From NCBI GenBank assembly GCA_003280025.1, contig QCGD01000005.1, positions 1 to 64,000 of the forward strand: 64,000 nucleotides of DNA. Direction: 5' to 3'. Below the pieces are notes generated by a model. The model made no database searches. It was not told the DNA's origin and saw nothing but the letters and a program-made list of their open reading frames with translations. Source of the stretch: Prochlorococcus sp. AG-363-P06 (lineage in GTDB: Bacteria > Cyanobacteriota > Cyanobacteriia > PCC-6307 > Cyanobiaceae). Positions 17,108 through 25,866 of this stretch are shown here, in pieces. Within the stretch, counting starts at the first letter, position 1. Every line of letters starts with the position of its first letter. Position numbers and translations under genes: made by a program.

Positions 17108-19552
17108 ATGAAAGTTTCTCATAATTGGTTGAAAAATTTAGTAGAAATTAATTCTACTCCCTCAGATCTTTCTGAGAAATTGTCTATTGGTGGATTTGAA
17201 GTTGAATCATTAGAAGATTGTTCAGAAAATGTAAAAGGTGTAGTTTTAGGTAAGGTTTTATCTGTTTTAAAACACGAAGGATCTGATAAACTCTCTATTT
17301 GCCAAGTCGATATTGGTACTTCAAAGAATTTACAAATTATCTGTGGAGCGCGAAATATTAAACCAAATATTTATGTTTATGTTGCTACTGTCGGCGCGAA
17401 ATTAAGTGCAGTCAACTTAACAATTAAAAGAAGCGAAATTAGAGGTGTCATAAGTGAAGGAATGATATGCTCACTGCAGGAACTAGGATTAGAGGATTCT
17501 AGCGAAGGGATAGAGATAATTGATGAAGATTTCGCCTTAAAACATGAATTGGGAACTCCAGGAGCTAATTTGCTTCAATTAAATGATTTTATATATGATT
17601 TAGCAATTACAGCTAATAGACCTGACGGAATGTCGGTTATAGGTATAGCTCGCGAAATTTCTGCTCTTTTAGAATCAAAATTAAATTTTCAAGAAATAAA
17701 CCATAAATACAATATCCATTTACTTAAGGGCATTCAACTTTGCCCAGATGCCATAACATCTGATTGCATTTATACAATAAGCTATATTGATGGTGTAAAT
17801 GGTGAGAAATTATCGCCAAAATGGCTTAAAGACCGGTTAGAAAAATCAGGTATAAAATCGATTAATCTTCTAGTTGATTTAACAAACTATATTCTTTTAG
17901 AACAAGGCCAACCATTACATGCGTTTGATAAAGATAAATTATCAAACTTAATTGGAAAAGAAGTTTCTCCTGAAGACTTCTCTGTAAGAAAAGCCAATCA
18001 TAACGAAAGTCTTGTATGTTTAGATGGTAAAAAATATGACTTAAATGAAAATATCACAGTAATTACTTGTTGCGATAAACCGGTTGCTATTGCTGGGGTG
18101 ATAGGTGGCATGGAGACTTCTGTAACCAATACCACCTCATCTATTTACCTTGAAGGAGCTGTTTTTAATCCAGTAACTATAAGAAAATCTTCAAAGGCGG
18201 TTGGTATAAGAACAGAATCTAGCAGCAGATATGAAAAAGGGATTTCATCTAAAAATACAATAGGTGCAGTTACCAGGGCCATTAATCTTTTAGAAGAATA
18301 TTTTGCTATTAATTTACCGATTATCAATACTTCTAATTTGATAAATAATGAGGATATTTTTATTAATTTACGAAGAAATCGAATTCATAAAATTCTTGGT
18401 CCATTAATCATTAACGATAAATTTGAAAAAAGAAATTTATCTGATACTGAAATAGTTGATAAATTAACACTCATAGGTTGTACTTTAAAGAGCAAAGAAT
18501 ATGGCTGGGATGTAGCAGTAATTCCTAATAGAGCACAAGATTTAACAAGAGAAATAGATTTAATTGAAGAAATTGCGAGATTAATAGGGTATGACAGATT
18601 CGACTTAAACCTGCCTAATCCAATTAAGCCTGGAAAATTGTCATCAGAGCAATTGGCCTTGAGAAGAGTAAAAAATGGTTTTACAGAAAATGGTTTTAAC
18701 GAGGTACTTAGTTATTCTCTTGTTCCAGAAGATCAAGAAACACTTATAAAGATTTCTAATCCTTTGTTATTAGAAACTAGCTGCTTAAGAAATAATATCT
18801 GGAAAGAACATTTGGAGATAGTAAACCGTAATATAAAAGCTGGACAAACAAGTTGTTATATATTTGAAATTGGTAATGTTTTTTATAGGACTACTGAAAT
18901 CATTCAAGAAGAACTACTCAATGGTGTAATTTTTGGCAATAGAAAATTTGGGGAATGGGTAAATTCGGGTAAGGATAATGATCTTAATTATTACCAGGCC
19001 AGAGGAAAGTTAAAGGAAGCTTTATCGTGTTTGAATATAAAGATTGATGATAAACCTACAGATTCAATTGATTTTCTTCATCCAGGAAGAACAGCTAAAT
19101 TAATGATTGAAGGGAAAGAAGCAGGATATTTTGGTGAAATTCATCCCAAACTAATATTTGAAAAGAAGTCATTAAAAAAAGTTTATTTATTTAGCATAAA
19201 TTTAGCTATCCTCTTGGGTGCTAGTACAAGAAAAAACAAATGGATCCCAATATATAAGCAATACCCAGTTGTTCCAAAAATGGAAAGGGATATAAATTTT
19301 GTCTTCAGTAGGAAATTTTTAATTAGCGACATAATTTCACAAATAAGAAAAACAGGAAAAAATCTCTTAGAGGATGTTTATTTAATTGATGTTTTTGAAG
19401 ATATTAAACTTGGAGATGATTATATAAGTTATACATTTAGATTATCTTATAGAGATAAAGATAAAACATTACTTGATTCAGACATTACATCAATACATTC
19501 AAATATAATTTCTAAAATCGAAAAAAGATTTAATACTAAATTAAGGAATTAA
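17108..19552 (+). CDS. pheT: Phenylalanyl-tRNA synthetase beta subunit
   Basis: PheT forms the alpha2-beta2 enzyme that charges tRNA-Phe; the beta chain contributes tRNA binding and editing. The 814 residues show the N-terminal tRNA-binding (EMAP-like) domain around 39-150, the B3/B4 editing domain with NYILLEQGQPLHAFD and GGMETSV, the B5 domain with IPNRAQDLTREIDLIEEIA, and the C-terminal FDX-ACB domain starting near YPVVPKMERDINFVF. Length is normal. Its partner pheS is not in the window. A 47-nt palindrome begins only 12 bases after the stop codon. Confidence 0.95.
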   Translation: MKVSHNWLKNLVEINSTPSDLSEKLSIGGFEVESLEDCSENVKGVVLGKVLSVLKHEGSDKLSICQVDIGTSKNLQIICGARNIKPNIYVYVATVGAKLSAVNLTIKRSEIRGVISEGMICSLQELGLEDSSEGIEIIDEDFALKHELGTPGANLLQLNDFIYDLAITANRPDGMSVIGIAREISALLESKLNFQEINHKYNIHLLKGIQLCPDAITSDCIYTISYIDGVNGEKLSPKWLKDRLEKSGIKSINLLVDLTNYILLEQGQPLHAFDKDKLSNLIGKEVSPEDFSVRKANHNESLVCLDGKKYDLNENITVITCCDKPVAIAGVIGGMETSVTNTTSSIYLEGAVFNPVTIRKSSKAVGIRTESSSRYEKGISSKNTIGAVTRAINLLEEYFAINLPIINTSNLINNEDIFINLRRNRIHKILGPLIINDKFEKRNLSDTEIVDKLTLIGCTLKSKEYGWDVAVIPNRAQDLTREIDLIEEIARLIGYDRFDLNLPNPIKPGKLSSEQLALRRVKNGFTENGFNEVLSYSLVPEDQETLIKISNPLLLETSCLRNNIWKEHLEIVNRNIKAGQTSCYIFEIGNVFYRTTEIIQEELLNGVIFGNRKFGEWVNSGKDNDLNYYQARGKLKEALSCLNIKIDDKPTDSIDFLHPGRTAKLMIEGKEAGYFGEIHPKLIFEKKSLKKVYLFSINLAILLGASTRKNKWIPIYKQYPVVPKMERDINFVFSRKFLISDIISQIRKTGKNLLEDVYLIDVFEDIKLGDDYISYTFRLSYRDKDKTLLDSDITSIHSNIISKIEKRFNTKLRN

Positions 19553-19564
19553 TTATATTACTAA

Positions 19565-19611
19565 TCTCATATAAGACTAATAACTAGTCTATAGGTAAGT
19601 CTTATATAAGA
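19565..19611 (+). repeat. Palindromic 47-nt repeat, copy R1
   Basis: Arms TCTCATATAAGACT and AGTCTTATATAAGA are inverted repeats with one mismatch around a loop containing a central TAGTCT. The same 47-nt layout recurs at 20296 (direct) and 20031 (inverted). Each arm is itself close to the palindrome AGTCTTATATAAGACT. R1 starts just after pheT but has no T-run, so it is not a standard terminator. Confidence 0.85.
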
Positions 19612-19639
19612 TATGTAATAATCCTATAATTTTAAATAA

Positions 19640-19891
19640 TGTTCCATTAGAATACTCGTTATCAATTTAATTTCCCTTTTACTATCTTCAGTGCTATGGG
19701 TTCAGCTCCAACAGTTGTCTGATGATTGGTCAAAAATTTCTGGTCATCCTCTTGACGCTTTCTGTTATTGGTATATACCGGTACCTAAAGTTTCTGATTA
19801 GCTCAACTCCCCCTGTGTTGATGTCATAGGATCAAGGAATCCTCCTTGTATTGATAAGAAAAATTCCATTATAAACCATCAAGCCAAGTAG
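19640..19891 (+). pseudogene. Interrupted reading frame or structured RNA between palindromes R1 and R2
   Basis: This stretch is richer in G+C than its flanks. One frame is open for 53 codons (IRILVINLISLLLSSVLW, then VQLQQLSDDWSKISGHPLDA and FCYWYIPVPKVSD), stops at TAG 19799, then continues in the same frame for 29 codons (LNSPCVDVIGSRNPPCIDKK...) to TAG 19889. It has no ATG; GTG 19691 is the only common start. The amino acid make-up looks protein-like, so a decayed gene is possible. Stable hairpins such as CAAGGA-ATCC-TCCTTG (19833-19848) leave a noncoding RNA open. I recognise neither a protein nor an RNA family. Confidence 0.3.
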
Positions 19892-19991
19892 TACTGTCTT
19901 TAAGGCAGTTCTATGCGATTCTAAAACTATTTATAGGAATGGTTTCTGACTGACATCTAATTAACTGGACATAAGTAGGACATAAGTTCCT

Positions 19992-20010
19992 GGTTGATAT
20001 ATAATTAACC
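19992..20010 (+). terminator. Possible hairpin terminator
   Basis: GGTTGAT-ATATA-ATTAACC forms a seven-pair stem (one G-T) followed by the T-rich TATTTTATTTATCT. It lies after a tandem pair of GGACATAAGT copies and 20 bases before palindrome R2. It could end a transcript coming from the 19640-19891 stretch; the stem is weak. Confidence 0.3.
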
Positions 20011-20030
20011 TATTTTATTTATCTCATCTT

Positions 20031-20077
20031 TCTGATAATAGACTATTTATTAGACTTATTGTTAGTCTTATATGAGA
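20031..20077 (-). repeat. Palindromic 47-nt repeat, copy R2 (inverted)
   Basis: Read on the minus strand it starts TCTCATATAAGACTAA, has the central AAGTCT at the same offset as in R3, and ends with a degenerate arm TAGTCTATTATCAGA. Its good arm matches R1 and R3 over the first 14 bases exactly. It is exactly 47 nt, like the other copies, but lies in the opposite orientation. Confidence 0.8.
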
Positions 20078-20183
20078 TATAAGATACATATAAAATATAT
20101 CTTTTTGATCAATGAACAGGTTCGTTTCTCATTGATTCATCTCTTTTCATTGTTATTAGATAGTTTTTTTTCTCGAGTACTAA

Positions 20184-20312
20184 ATGCTTGATGAAGGCCT
20201 TAGAGAACATTCGCGAGAGGACCAAGTGATTAACTTGGACATCAAACGACGCTTTTCAACTTTTAAAATATCTCCGCAAATGTTATTAGCAATATTCTCA
20301 TATAAGACTTAA
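20184..20312 (+). CDS. Doubtful 42-residue ORF ending inside palindrome R3
   Basis: The frame starts ATG 20184 with a GAG six bases in front and reads MLDEGLREHSREDQVINLDI, then KRRFSTFKISPQMLLAIFSY and KT. The first 32 residues are charged and look like real coding sequence; the last ten are encoded by AT-rich DNA running into R3, and the TAA stop is made within the repeat arm. This suggests a truncated gene whose original end was replaced by the repeat. No family is recognised. Confidence 0.35.
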   Translation: MLDEGLREHSREDQVINLDIKRRFSTFKISPQMLLAIFSYKT

Positions 20313-20342
20313 TATAAGTCTGGCTGTAAGTCTTATATAAGA
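20296..20342 (+). repeat. Palindromic 47-nt repeat, copy R3
   Basis: Same orientation as R1, with arms TCTCATATAAGACTTA and TAAGTCTTATATAAGA (16 bases, one mismatch) and a central AAGTCT. R1 and R3 agree in both arms and differ mainly in the loop. R3 is the most symmetrical copy. Confidence 0.85.
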
Positions 20343-20488
20343 TAAGCAAGATTATGATTTCAGTTTATTGCTTTATAGACTATCTAAATTATTTTCGAAA
20401 TCCATTGAATGTCTATATGGATTAATGTTTTTATATTTAAATCATCTTATTTTCTAGTCACAAGTTGATTAAGAATTTTTTTATAATA

Positions 20489-20680
20489 ATGTTAAAAAAA
20501 ATGTTTAATTATTCTTTCATGTCATCAAAAGAAAAAAAGAGTTTTTTTCAACATAAGAAGTTAGAAATGCTCAATTATATTAAAGATTCTCTTGAACAAA
20601 AAATTGCCTCAGTAAATGCTTCTATAGAAGTTTTAGAAAGCCAAATAAGTAGAGATAAAGAACTTGAAGTTTCTAATTAG
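20489..20680 (+). CDS. Small conserved-type hypothetical protein
   Basis: I do not recognise a named family. The frame gives up to 63 residues from ATG 20489, or 53 from ATG 20519 (MSSKEKKSFFQHKKLEMLNY); no start has a clear Shine-Dalgarno. The segment LEMLNYIKDSLEQKIASVNA followed by SIEVLESQI has a heptad-like pattern of hydrophobic residues, so a short coiled coil is likely. No signal peptide or clear membrane helix. It is convergent with the ATP adenylyltransferase gene, 3 bases away. Confidence 0.6.
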   Translation: MLKKMFNYSFMSSKEKKSFFQHKKLEMLNYIKDSLEQKIASVNASIEVLESQISRDKELEVSN

Positions 20681-20683
20681 TTT

Positions 20684-21514
20684 TCAAACAAAACTTTCTA
20701 GAAGTTTTTCAGGACCAAATTTTTTTAAATAATTAAGATCTGAATTTTCAGTTACTAGTAAATATCCTGCGAAACCTAAAGCGTTAATACTGAATCCATG
20801 GATGTGATCATTACTTCTCTTTATAATTGCGATCCATTTATTAGTTATTAAAAGATTGTAAGGATATCTCGGTTTTTTATCCTTATTAGGATCACCTAGT
20901 CCTATTTTCTTACATAATTCTAAATACATTTCAAAAAGAGATATTGTATTTTCTAAAAAATTAAAATTGCATACAACAATATTTTTTTTAAGCTTACTAT
21001 ATCTATCATTATCTAATTTCATATCTAAAAACCACTTTTCTCTTGGGCAAGATATCTCATCCTTAGATCTACGTAGAAGTTGAAAATGCCTGTGAGGCTG
21101 ACTTGCTCCTGCAATTGGAGAACTATTGAAAAACCATAATCCACTAGTATCTTTATTAACTTTTTGTATCGCTTTCCAATCATTAATATCTAACCAACCA
21201 TTTTGGGGTTTCCAGTTATTTGTTATCAGTAAAATATGTCCCTCTTGTACAGGGTATTTATTTAATATTAAGACGTGATTATAACCAATTTTATCTATTT
21301 CTAGTATCTTTTCCCATGGACAAAATGGATTCTGCTTAGGACCGTAAAAATTCTTTTTGTTAAATTTTGAAGTATCAAGCTTCCTAATTATGAAGTCATT
21401 TTTTTGATATAAATCGCTTGTAATAATATTGGTCTTGAGAGGATATAATGATTCATGACCAATTGATATTCGAGTTTGATCTAGTGCTTTTTTCCAATAA
21501 ATCTCTAAACTCAT
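20684..21514 (-). CDS. ATP adenylyltransferase (Ap4A phosphorylase), HIT superfamily
   Basis: The 276 residues match Ap4A phosphorylases, which split diadenosine tetraphosphate into ATP and ADP with phosphate. The catalytic triad motif is QPHRHFQLL near residue 139, preceded by the substrate loop SSPIAGAS. PFCPWEK and HVLILNKYPVQEGHILLITN are also typical, and the C-terminal domain follows at YPYNLLITNKW. Cytosolic. It has its own transcription unit on the minus strand. Confidence 0.87.
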   Translation of the reverse strand: MSLEIYWKKALDQTRISIGHESLYPLKTNIITSDLYQKNDFIIRKLDTSKFNKKNFYGPKQNPFCPWEKILEIDKIGYNHVLILNKYPVQEGHILLITNNWKPQNGWLDINDWKAIQKVNKDTSGLWFFNSSPIAGASQPHRHFQLLRRSKDEISCPREKWFLDMKLDNDRYSKLKKNIVVCNFNFLENTISLFEMYLELCKKIGLGDPNKDKKPRYPYNLLITNKWIAIIKRSNDHIHGFSINALGFAGYLLVTENSDLNYLKKFGPEKLLESFV

Positions 21515-21561
21515 TTATATAAAATTATCATAATTATTCTAAATAAATATTAAACTTATAA

Positions 21562-21945
21562 TTACTTTTTATTAAATTGATATTCTTTCAATTTTTCTAG
21601 AGGTACTGATTCTAAGACTAGAATATTAGTTGATTCTAATATAACTTTAGGTGCGAGTCCGTCTAATAATGCTTGCTTCCATCTATCAAGACAAATACAC
21701 CAATGATCACCTTCCTTAAGTCCTGGGAATGAATAAATAGGCATTGGAGTTATTAAGTCATTACCTTGTGATTTACTATATTTCAGGAAATTATCATCCA
21801 TTACACAACATATTGAATGATTTCCCCCATCATTTTTGTCATAATTACAAAATCCATCTCTGAACCAGCCTGTCATAGGTTCACAACTACAAACCTCAAT
21901 TTCTTCGCCGAAGACATTCAATTGAACTTGATTTTTAATTTTCAT
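21562..21945 (-). CDS. DUF2237 family protein
   Basis: The 127-residue sequence fits the DUF2237 family of unknown function: it has LNVFGEEIEVCSCEPMTGW near the N-terminus, FRDGFC, the CCVMDD segment, then DHWCICLDRW and ALLDGLAPKVILEST. Six cysteines, several conserved in the family, could bind a metal or form disulfides, though no export signal is present. It is divergent from the acidic small protein gene at 22052. Confidence 0.85.
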   Translation of the reverse strand: MKIKNQVQLNVFGEEIEVCSCEPMTGWFRDGFCNYDKNDGGNHSICCVMDDNFLKYSKSQGNDLITPMPIYSFPGLKEGDHWCICLDRWKQALLDGLAPKVILESTNILVLESVPLEKLKEYQFNKK

Positions 21946-21998
21946 AGATTTTTGTTTTTTTTAATAATAATAAAACTCAAACATTTCTTAAAAAAAGG

Positions 21999-22030
21999 TT
22001 GACGAGTATGGGGGGTAAGGAGCTAATAAT
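21999..22030 (+). promoter_or_regulatory. Possible promoter for the 72-residue acidic protein gene
   Basis: TTGACG (21999-22004) and TAATAAT (22024-22030) are separated by 19 bases that include a GGGGGG run and a GTAAGGAG stretch. This would give a leader of about 15 bases before ATG 22052. The spacer is longer than the ideal 17, and AT-rich DNA yields such boxes easily. Confidence 0.3.
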
Positions 22031-22051
22031 TCTAATAAGGTTTTTTTCATT

Positions 22052-22270
22052 ATGGATTGGGACTTTACTGAAAACATAGCATTTAAATCTCTTTATGATG
22101 CTTTTAAAGATAGTGAAGAAAAATCCGCATTAGAATTTTTATCTAGTGACGGTGCTTCATACTATCTTGAATTAACACAGGATGCAGCTGGTGAGGGTCT
22201 AGATCTAGGTGATAATGAAACAATGGAAGAACTACAGGAAGCAATTATTGAATATCTAGAAAAGAACTAA
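22052..22270 (+). CDS. Small acidic hypothetical protein
   Basis: No family recognised. The 72 residues are strongly acidic (about one in four is Asp or Glu), without signal peptide, cysteines or membrane segment. The start MDWDFTENIAFKSLYDAF and the end ETMEELQEAIIEYLEKN suggest two helices flanking a Gly-rich middle (AGEGLDLGDN). It is a monocistronic plus-strand gene, convergent with metH with 9 bases between them. Confidence 0.7.
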   Translation: MDWDFTENIAFKSLYDAFKDSEEKSALEFLSSDGASYYLELTQDAAGEGLDLGDNETMEELQEAIIEYLEKN

Positions 22271-22279
22271 AGATTTAGT

Positions 22280-25200
22280 TTAAGCACTGAAATATTTAGC
22301 TTTTGAGTGCAGTGAAATGATAGCTGTAGTACTTTGTTCCGGATGAAGTTGTTCAGATTCATCCATTGTCAAATTTATTCTTTTTGCATCTAACATTGAT
22401 AATTGTATGTTTGAATCAGAAACTTTTGGACATGCAGGATATCCAAATGAATATCTAGCTCCTCTATATTTTTGTGCAAGTATTTCTCTATTTTTGTCTG
22501 GTTCCTCATTGCTAAATCCACATTCAATACGAATTAATGCATGGACATACTCAGCTAGCGCTTCTGCTAACTGTACAGTAAGTCCATGAAATAATAAATA
22601 ATCACTATATTTATCTTCTTTAAATAATTGTTGAGAATATTCACTAGCAATATCACCCATTGTTACTGCCTGCATAGGAAATATATCTATTGGTTTATCA
22701 TTTTTTAAATCACAATAGAAGTCAGCTATGCATAGATTATTGCCAGATTTTTGTCTTGGAAAATTAAATTGAGAAATTTTATTTAAACATTTATCATCAA
22801 ATAAAAAAATACTATTATCTTTTCTGCCACATCTGAAATATCCATAAACTGCTTTTGGTGAAATAAGTTTTTTTTCTATAATTGTCTCTAACCATGTATC
22901 TAATAATGGTTTGGCATATGAATCTAAATAGTTATTGTATTCATCTATGCTTTGGTTTTTCCCTTTTTTTATTTGCCATTGACTACTGAATAGAGCTTTT
23001 TTATCTAGATAAAAAATCAACTTATTTACATCTATATCAACTTCCTTAAGGACTTTCGTTCCCAAAAAAGGAGGATTAATTGGTTCTTCTTCATTTAGAA
23101 ATTTAGATCTTATAAAATTTTCTTTTAGATTTAATTTATTTGTCTCGCTGGGAATGGATATTGATTTATTTAGCTCTTCAGAGTTAGATTTTGATGAGGC
23201 TAAATTAATATTTATACCTTCTTTGTTAATAAACCCTTCTGTATTTGACCAATTTCCCTTCTTTTTATTATCCATATATTCATTCATGAATTTTAGATCA
23301 GTAAAAGCATCTTTTCCGTACAATATTTTCCCTTTATATATTTTGCTGCAGTCCTCATTAACAAATTTTGGGGTTAACGCTGCGCCTCCTAATATCACTG
23401 GTACGCTAATATCTTCATTATTAAAAGCCTCTAAATTATCTTTCATAAATGCAGTTGACTTTACAAGTAGTCCGCTCATAGCAATGCAATCTGCATTGTG
23501 CTTCTTTTGTGCATCTATAATTGCCGAAACATCTTGTTTTATTCCAAGATTTATAACGTCATAACCGTTATTTGTAAGTATTATGTCAACTAAATTTTTT
23601 CCAATATCATGAACATCGCCTTTAACTGTTGCAATTAAAAGTTTTCCATTTGATATATTTTCATCAACAGTTTCCATATGGGGTTCTAATATTGAAACAG
23701 CAAATTTCATTGTTTCAGCAGATTGGAGTACAAATGGTAATTGCATTTGACCTGAACCAAATAAATCCCCTACAACTTTCATACCATCTAGTAAAAAGGT
23801 ATTAATTATCTCTAAAGGTTTATATTTTTTTAAAGCTTTTTTTAATTGATCTTCTAAACCAATTTTTTCCCCATCAATAATATGATTTTTTAATCTTTCT
23901 TCCAAAGTTATATTTTTGTTTTCTGAAGATGCTTTTTTGAACTCCTGAATAGATAAATCTTGAAAAGCCTTTGTTAGTTCAACTAATGGATCATAGGTAC
24001 AAATATCATCTTCAAATTCTCTTTTGTCATATATTAAATCTAAGCAAAGTTTTTTAGTTTCATCAGTAATCTTTGATAATGGCAAAATTTTATTTGGTGC
24101 GATGATAGCAGAATCCAATCCTGCTTTAATGCATTCATCTAAAAATATTGAATTTAAATTAATTCTAGATAATGGTGAAAGACCAAAACTTATGTTCGAA
24201 ATACCCAATATAATATGTATTTCTGGGAAATTATCACGAATTTTAGAAATAGCAGTAATTGTCTCTTTAGCGTTTAATCTATCCTCCTCTATCCCAGTAG
24301 ATATTGGAAGTGCTAATGGATCAAAAAAGAGCTCATAATCTGATAAACCAGATACTCTAGTTCGATTAATCGCTCTTTTAACAATGTTATATTTTTTTTC
24401 GGAATTCCTTGCCATTCCTTCTTCATCAATTGTTCCAATAACAAGTCCTGCACCATAACTTAAGGCCAAATCAAGAACTTGATCAAACCTTTCCTCACCA
24501 TCTTCGTAATTGGTCGAATTTATAATACATTTACCTCCAGCAGACTTTAATCCACTTTCCATTTTGTCAGCATCTGTTGAATCAATCATTAATGGCAAAT
24601 TTATATTAGTAACTAGTCTTGATGTGATTTCTTTCATATCTTTTACTCCGTCTCTTCCCACATAATCTACATTTACATCAAGAACATGTGCATTTTCTTT
24701 TTGTTGTTGCTTAGCAATTGAAACCAAACCATCCCAATCGTCTTTATTTAACAACTCCCTTACCTTTTTAGATCCACTCGCATTTAATCTTTCTCCTACA
24801 ATTAAAATAGAATTATCTTGTTTGTATGGAACAGAATTATATATTGATGACGCAGAAGGAATATAACTGCTAGAAAAATTCTTATCATTTTTGTATGTAC
24901 TTTCGTTATCTATAATTTCGTCGATAAGTGAAGAAAGATATTTAATATGCTCTGGTGTCGTTCCACAACACCCACCTATCAATTGAACATTAAAGTCATA
25001 TATAAAATTCATTAACTGCATTTTTAATTCTATTGGCGTTAATTTGTAGTGAGCCACACCACCAATATTTTCTGGTAGGCCTGCATTAGGAATACAACTT
25101 ATAGCGAATGGTGAATTTTCAGACAAATATTTTATATGCTCCTTCATTTGTTCTGGACCAGTTGCACAATTTAGTCCAAGGATATCTATATTAAATGGCT

Positions 25201-25846
25201 CTAATATTGTTAATGCAGATGCAATATCAGATCCAACAAGCATAGTACCTGTTGTTTCCATTGTTATAGAAACCATTATAGGAATATCTAATTTTTTACT
25301 TTCAAGTATTTCTTTTGATGCTAATAAGGCAGATTTAATTTGCAAAACATCCTGGCAAGTTTCTATTAAAAGAAGATCAACACCTCCATCTATAAGTCCA
25401 AATATTTGTTCTTTATATGATTGCTTTAATTCATCAAAATCTATGTGTCCTAATGTGGGTAATTTAGTTGTTGGTCCAATTGAACCAGCAACAAATCTTG
25501 GTTTATCAATTGATGAATATTTGGCAGCACTTTTTTGGGCTATTAATGCCGCATTTTTATTTATACTATAAGCTTTATCAGCAATATCATATTCTTCAAG
25601 AACTATGGATGATGCTCCAAAAGTATTAGTTTCTATAACATGGCAACCTGCTTCTAAAAATGAATTATGAACCTTTTCAACTACTTTTGGTGATGATAAA
25701 ACCAGATTTTCATTACATCCCTCTAATTCTTTTCCTCCAAAGTCTTCTGCAGTAAGGTTTAAGTTCTGAAAAGATGTTCCAGTACCTCCATCAAAAATAA
25801 TTAAAGGCTTTTCATCTCTATTTAGATATGTTCTGAAAGACTCCAT
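22280..25846 (-). CDS. metH: Cobalamin-dependent methionine synthase
   Basis: MetH transfers the methyl group of methyltetrahydrofolate to homocysteine through bound cobalamin. Of the 1188 residues, the first 330 are the homocysteine domain with the zinc motif GGCCGTTPEHI; the pterin domain follows (ILIVGERLNASGSKKV near 348); then the cap and B12 domain with GDVHDIGKN, whose histidine coordinates cobalt; then the C-terminal activation domain with FPMQAVTMG and GYPACPKVSD that binds S-adenosylmethionine. All four modules are present. It starts 20 bases after ilvE on the same strand. Confidence 0.97.
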   Translation of the reverse strand: MESFRTYLNRDEKPLIIFDGGTGTSFQNLNLTAEDFGGKELEGCNENLVLSSPKVVEKVHNSFLEAGCHVIETNTFGASSIVLEEYDIADKAYSINKNAALIAQKSAAKYSSIDKPRFVAGSIGPTTKLPTLGHIDFDELKQSYKEQIFGLIDGGVDLLLIETCQDVLQIKSALLASKEILESKKLDIPIMVSITMETTGTMLVGSDIASALTILEPFNIDILGLNCATGPEQMKEHIKYLSENSPFAISCIPNAGLPENIGGVAHYKLTPIELKMQLMNFIYDFNVQLIGGCCGTTPEHIKYLSSLIDEIIDNESTYKNDKNFSSSYIPSASSIYNSVPYKQDNSILIVGERLNASGSKKVRELLNKDDWDGLVSIAKQQQKENAHVLDVNVDYVGRDGVKDMKEITSRLVTNINLPLMIDSTDADKMESGLKSAGGKCIINSTNYEDGEERFDQVLDLALSYGAGLVIGTIDEEGMARNSEKKYNIVKRAINRTRVSGLSDYELFFDPLALPISTGIEEDRLNAKETITAISKIRDNFPEIHIILGISNISFGLSPLSRINLNSIFLDECIKAGLDSAIIAPNKILPLSKITDETKKLCLDLIYDKREFEDDICTYDPLVELTKAFQDLSIQEFKKASSENKNITLEERLKNHIIDGEKIGLEDQLKKALKKYKPLEIINTFLLDGMKVVGDLFGSGQMQLPFVLQSAETMKFAVSILEPHMETVDENISNGKLLIATVKGDVHDIGKNLVDIILTNNGYDVINLGIKQDVSAIIDAQKKHNADCIAMSGLLVKSTAFMKDNLEAFNNEDISVPVILGGAALTPKFVNEDCSKIYKGKILYGKDAFTDLKFMNEYMDNKKKGNWSNTEGFINKEGININLASSKSNSEELNKSISIPSETNKLNLKENFIRSKFLNEEEPINPPFLGTKVLKEVDIDVNKLIFYLDKKALFSSQWQIKKGKNQSIDEYNNYLDSYAKPLLDTWLETIIEKKLISPKAVYGYFRCGRKDNSIFLFDDKCLNKISQFNFPRQKSGNNLCIADFYCDLKNDKPIDIFPMQAVTMGDIASEYSQQLFKEDKYSDYLLFHGLTVQLAEALAEYVHALIRIECGFSNEEPDKNREILAQKYRGARYSFGYPACPKVSDSNIQLSMLDAKRINLTMDESEQLHPEQSTTAIISLHSKAKYFSA

Positions 25847-25866
25847 TTTGGATAAAAATCAATCTA

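Noticed and set aside
19565-19611. R1 as a rho-independent terminator for pheT
   Set aside because: No T-run follows the right arm and the same element recurs twice away from gene ends.
19565-20342. A CRISPR array
   Set aside because: Only three repeats, one inverted, with unequal spacing of 265-466 bases and no cas genes in the window.
19553-20464. Known structural RNAs (tmRNA, RNase P RNA, SRP RNA) in the gap after pheT
   Set aside because: None of the conserved cores I know for these RNAs is present.
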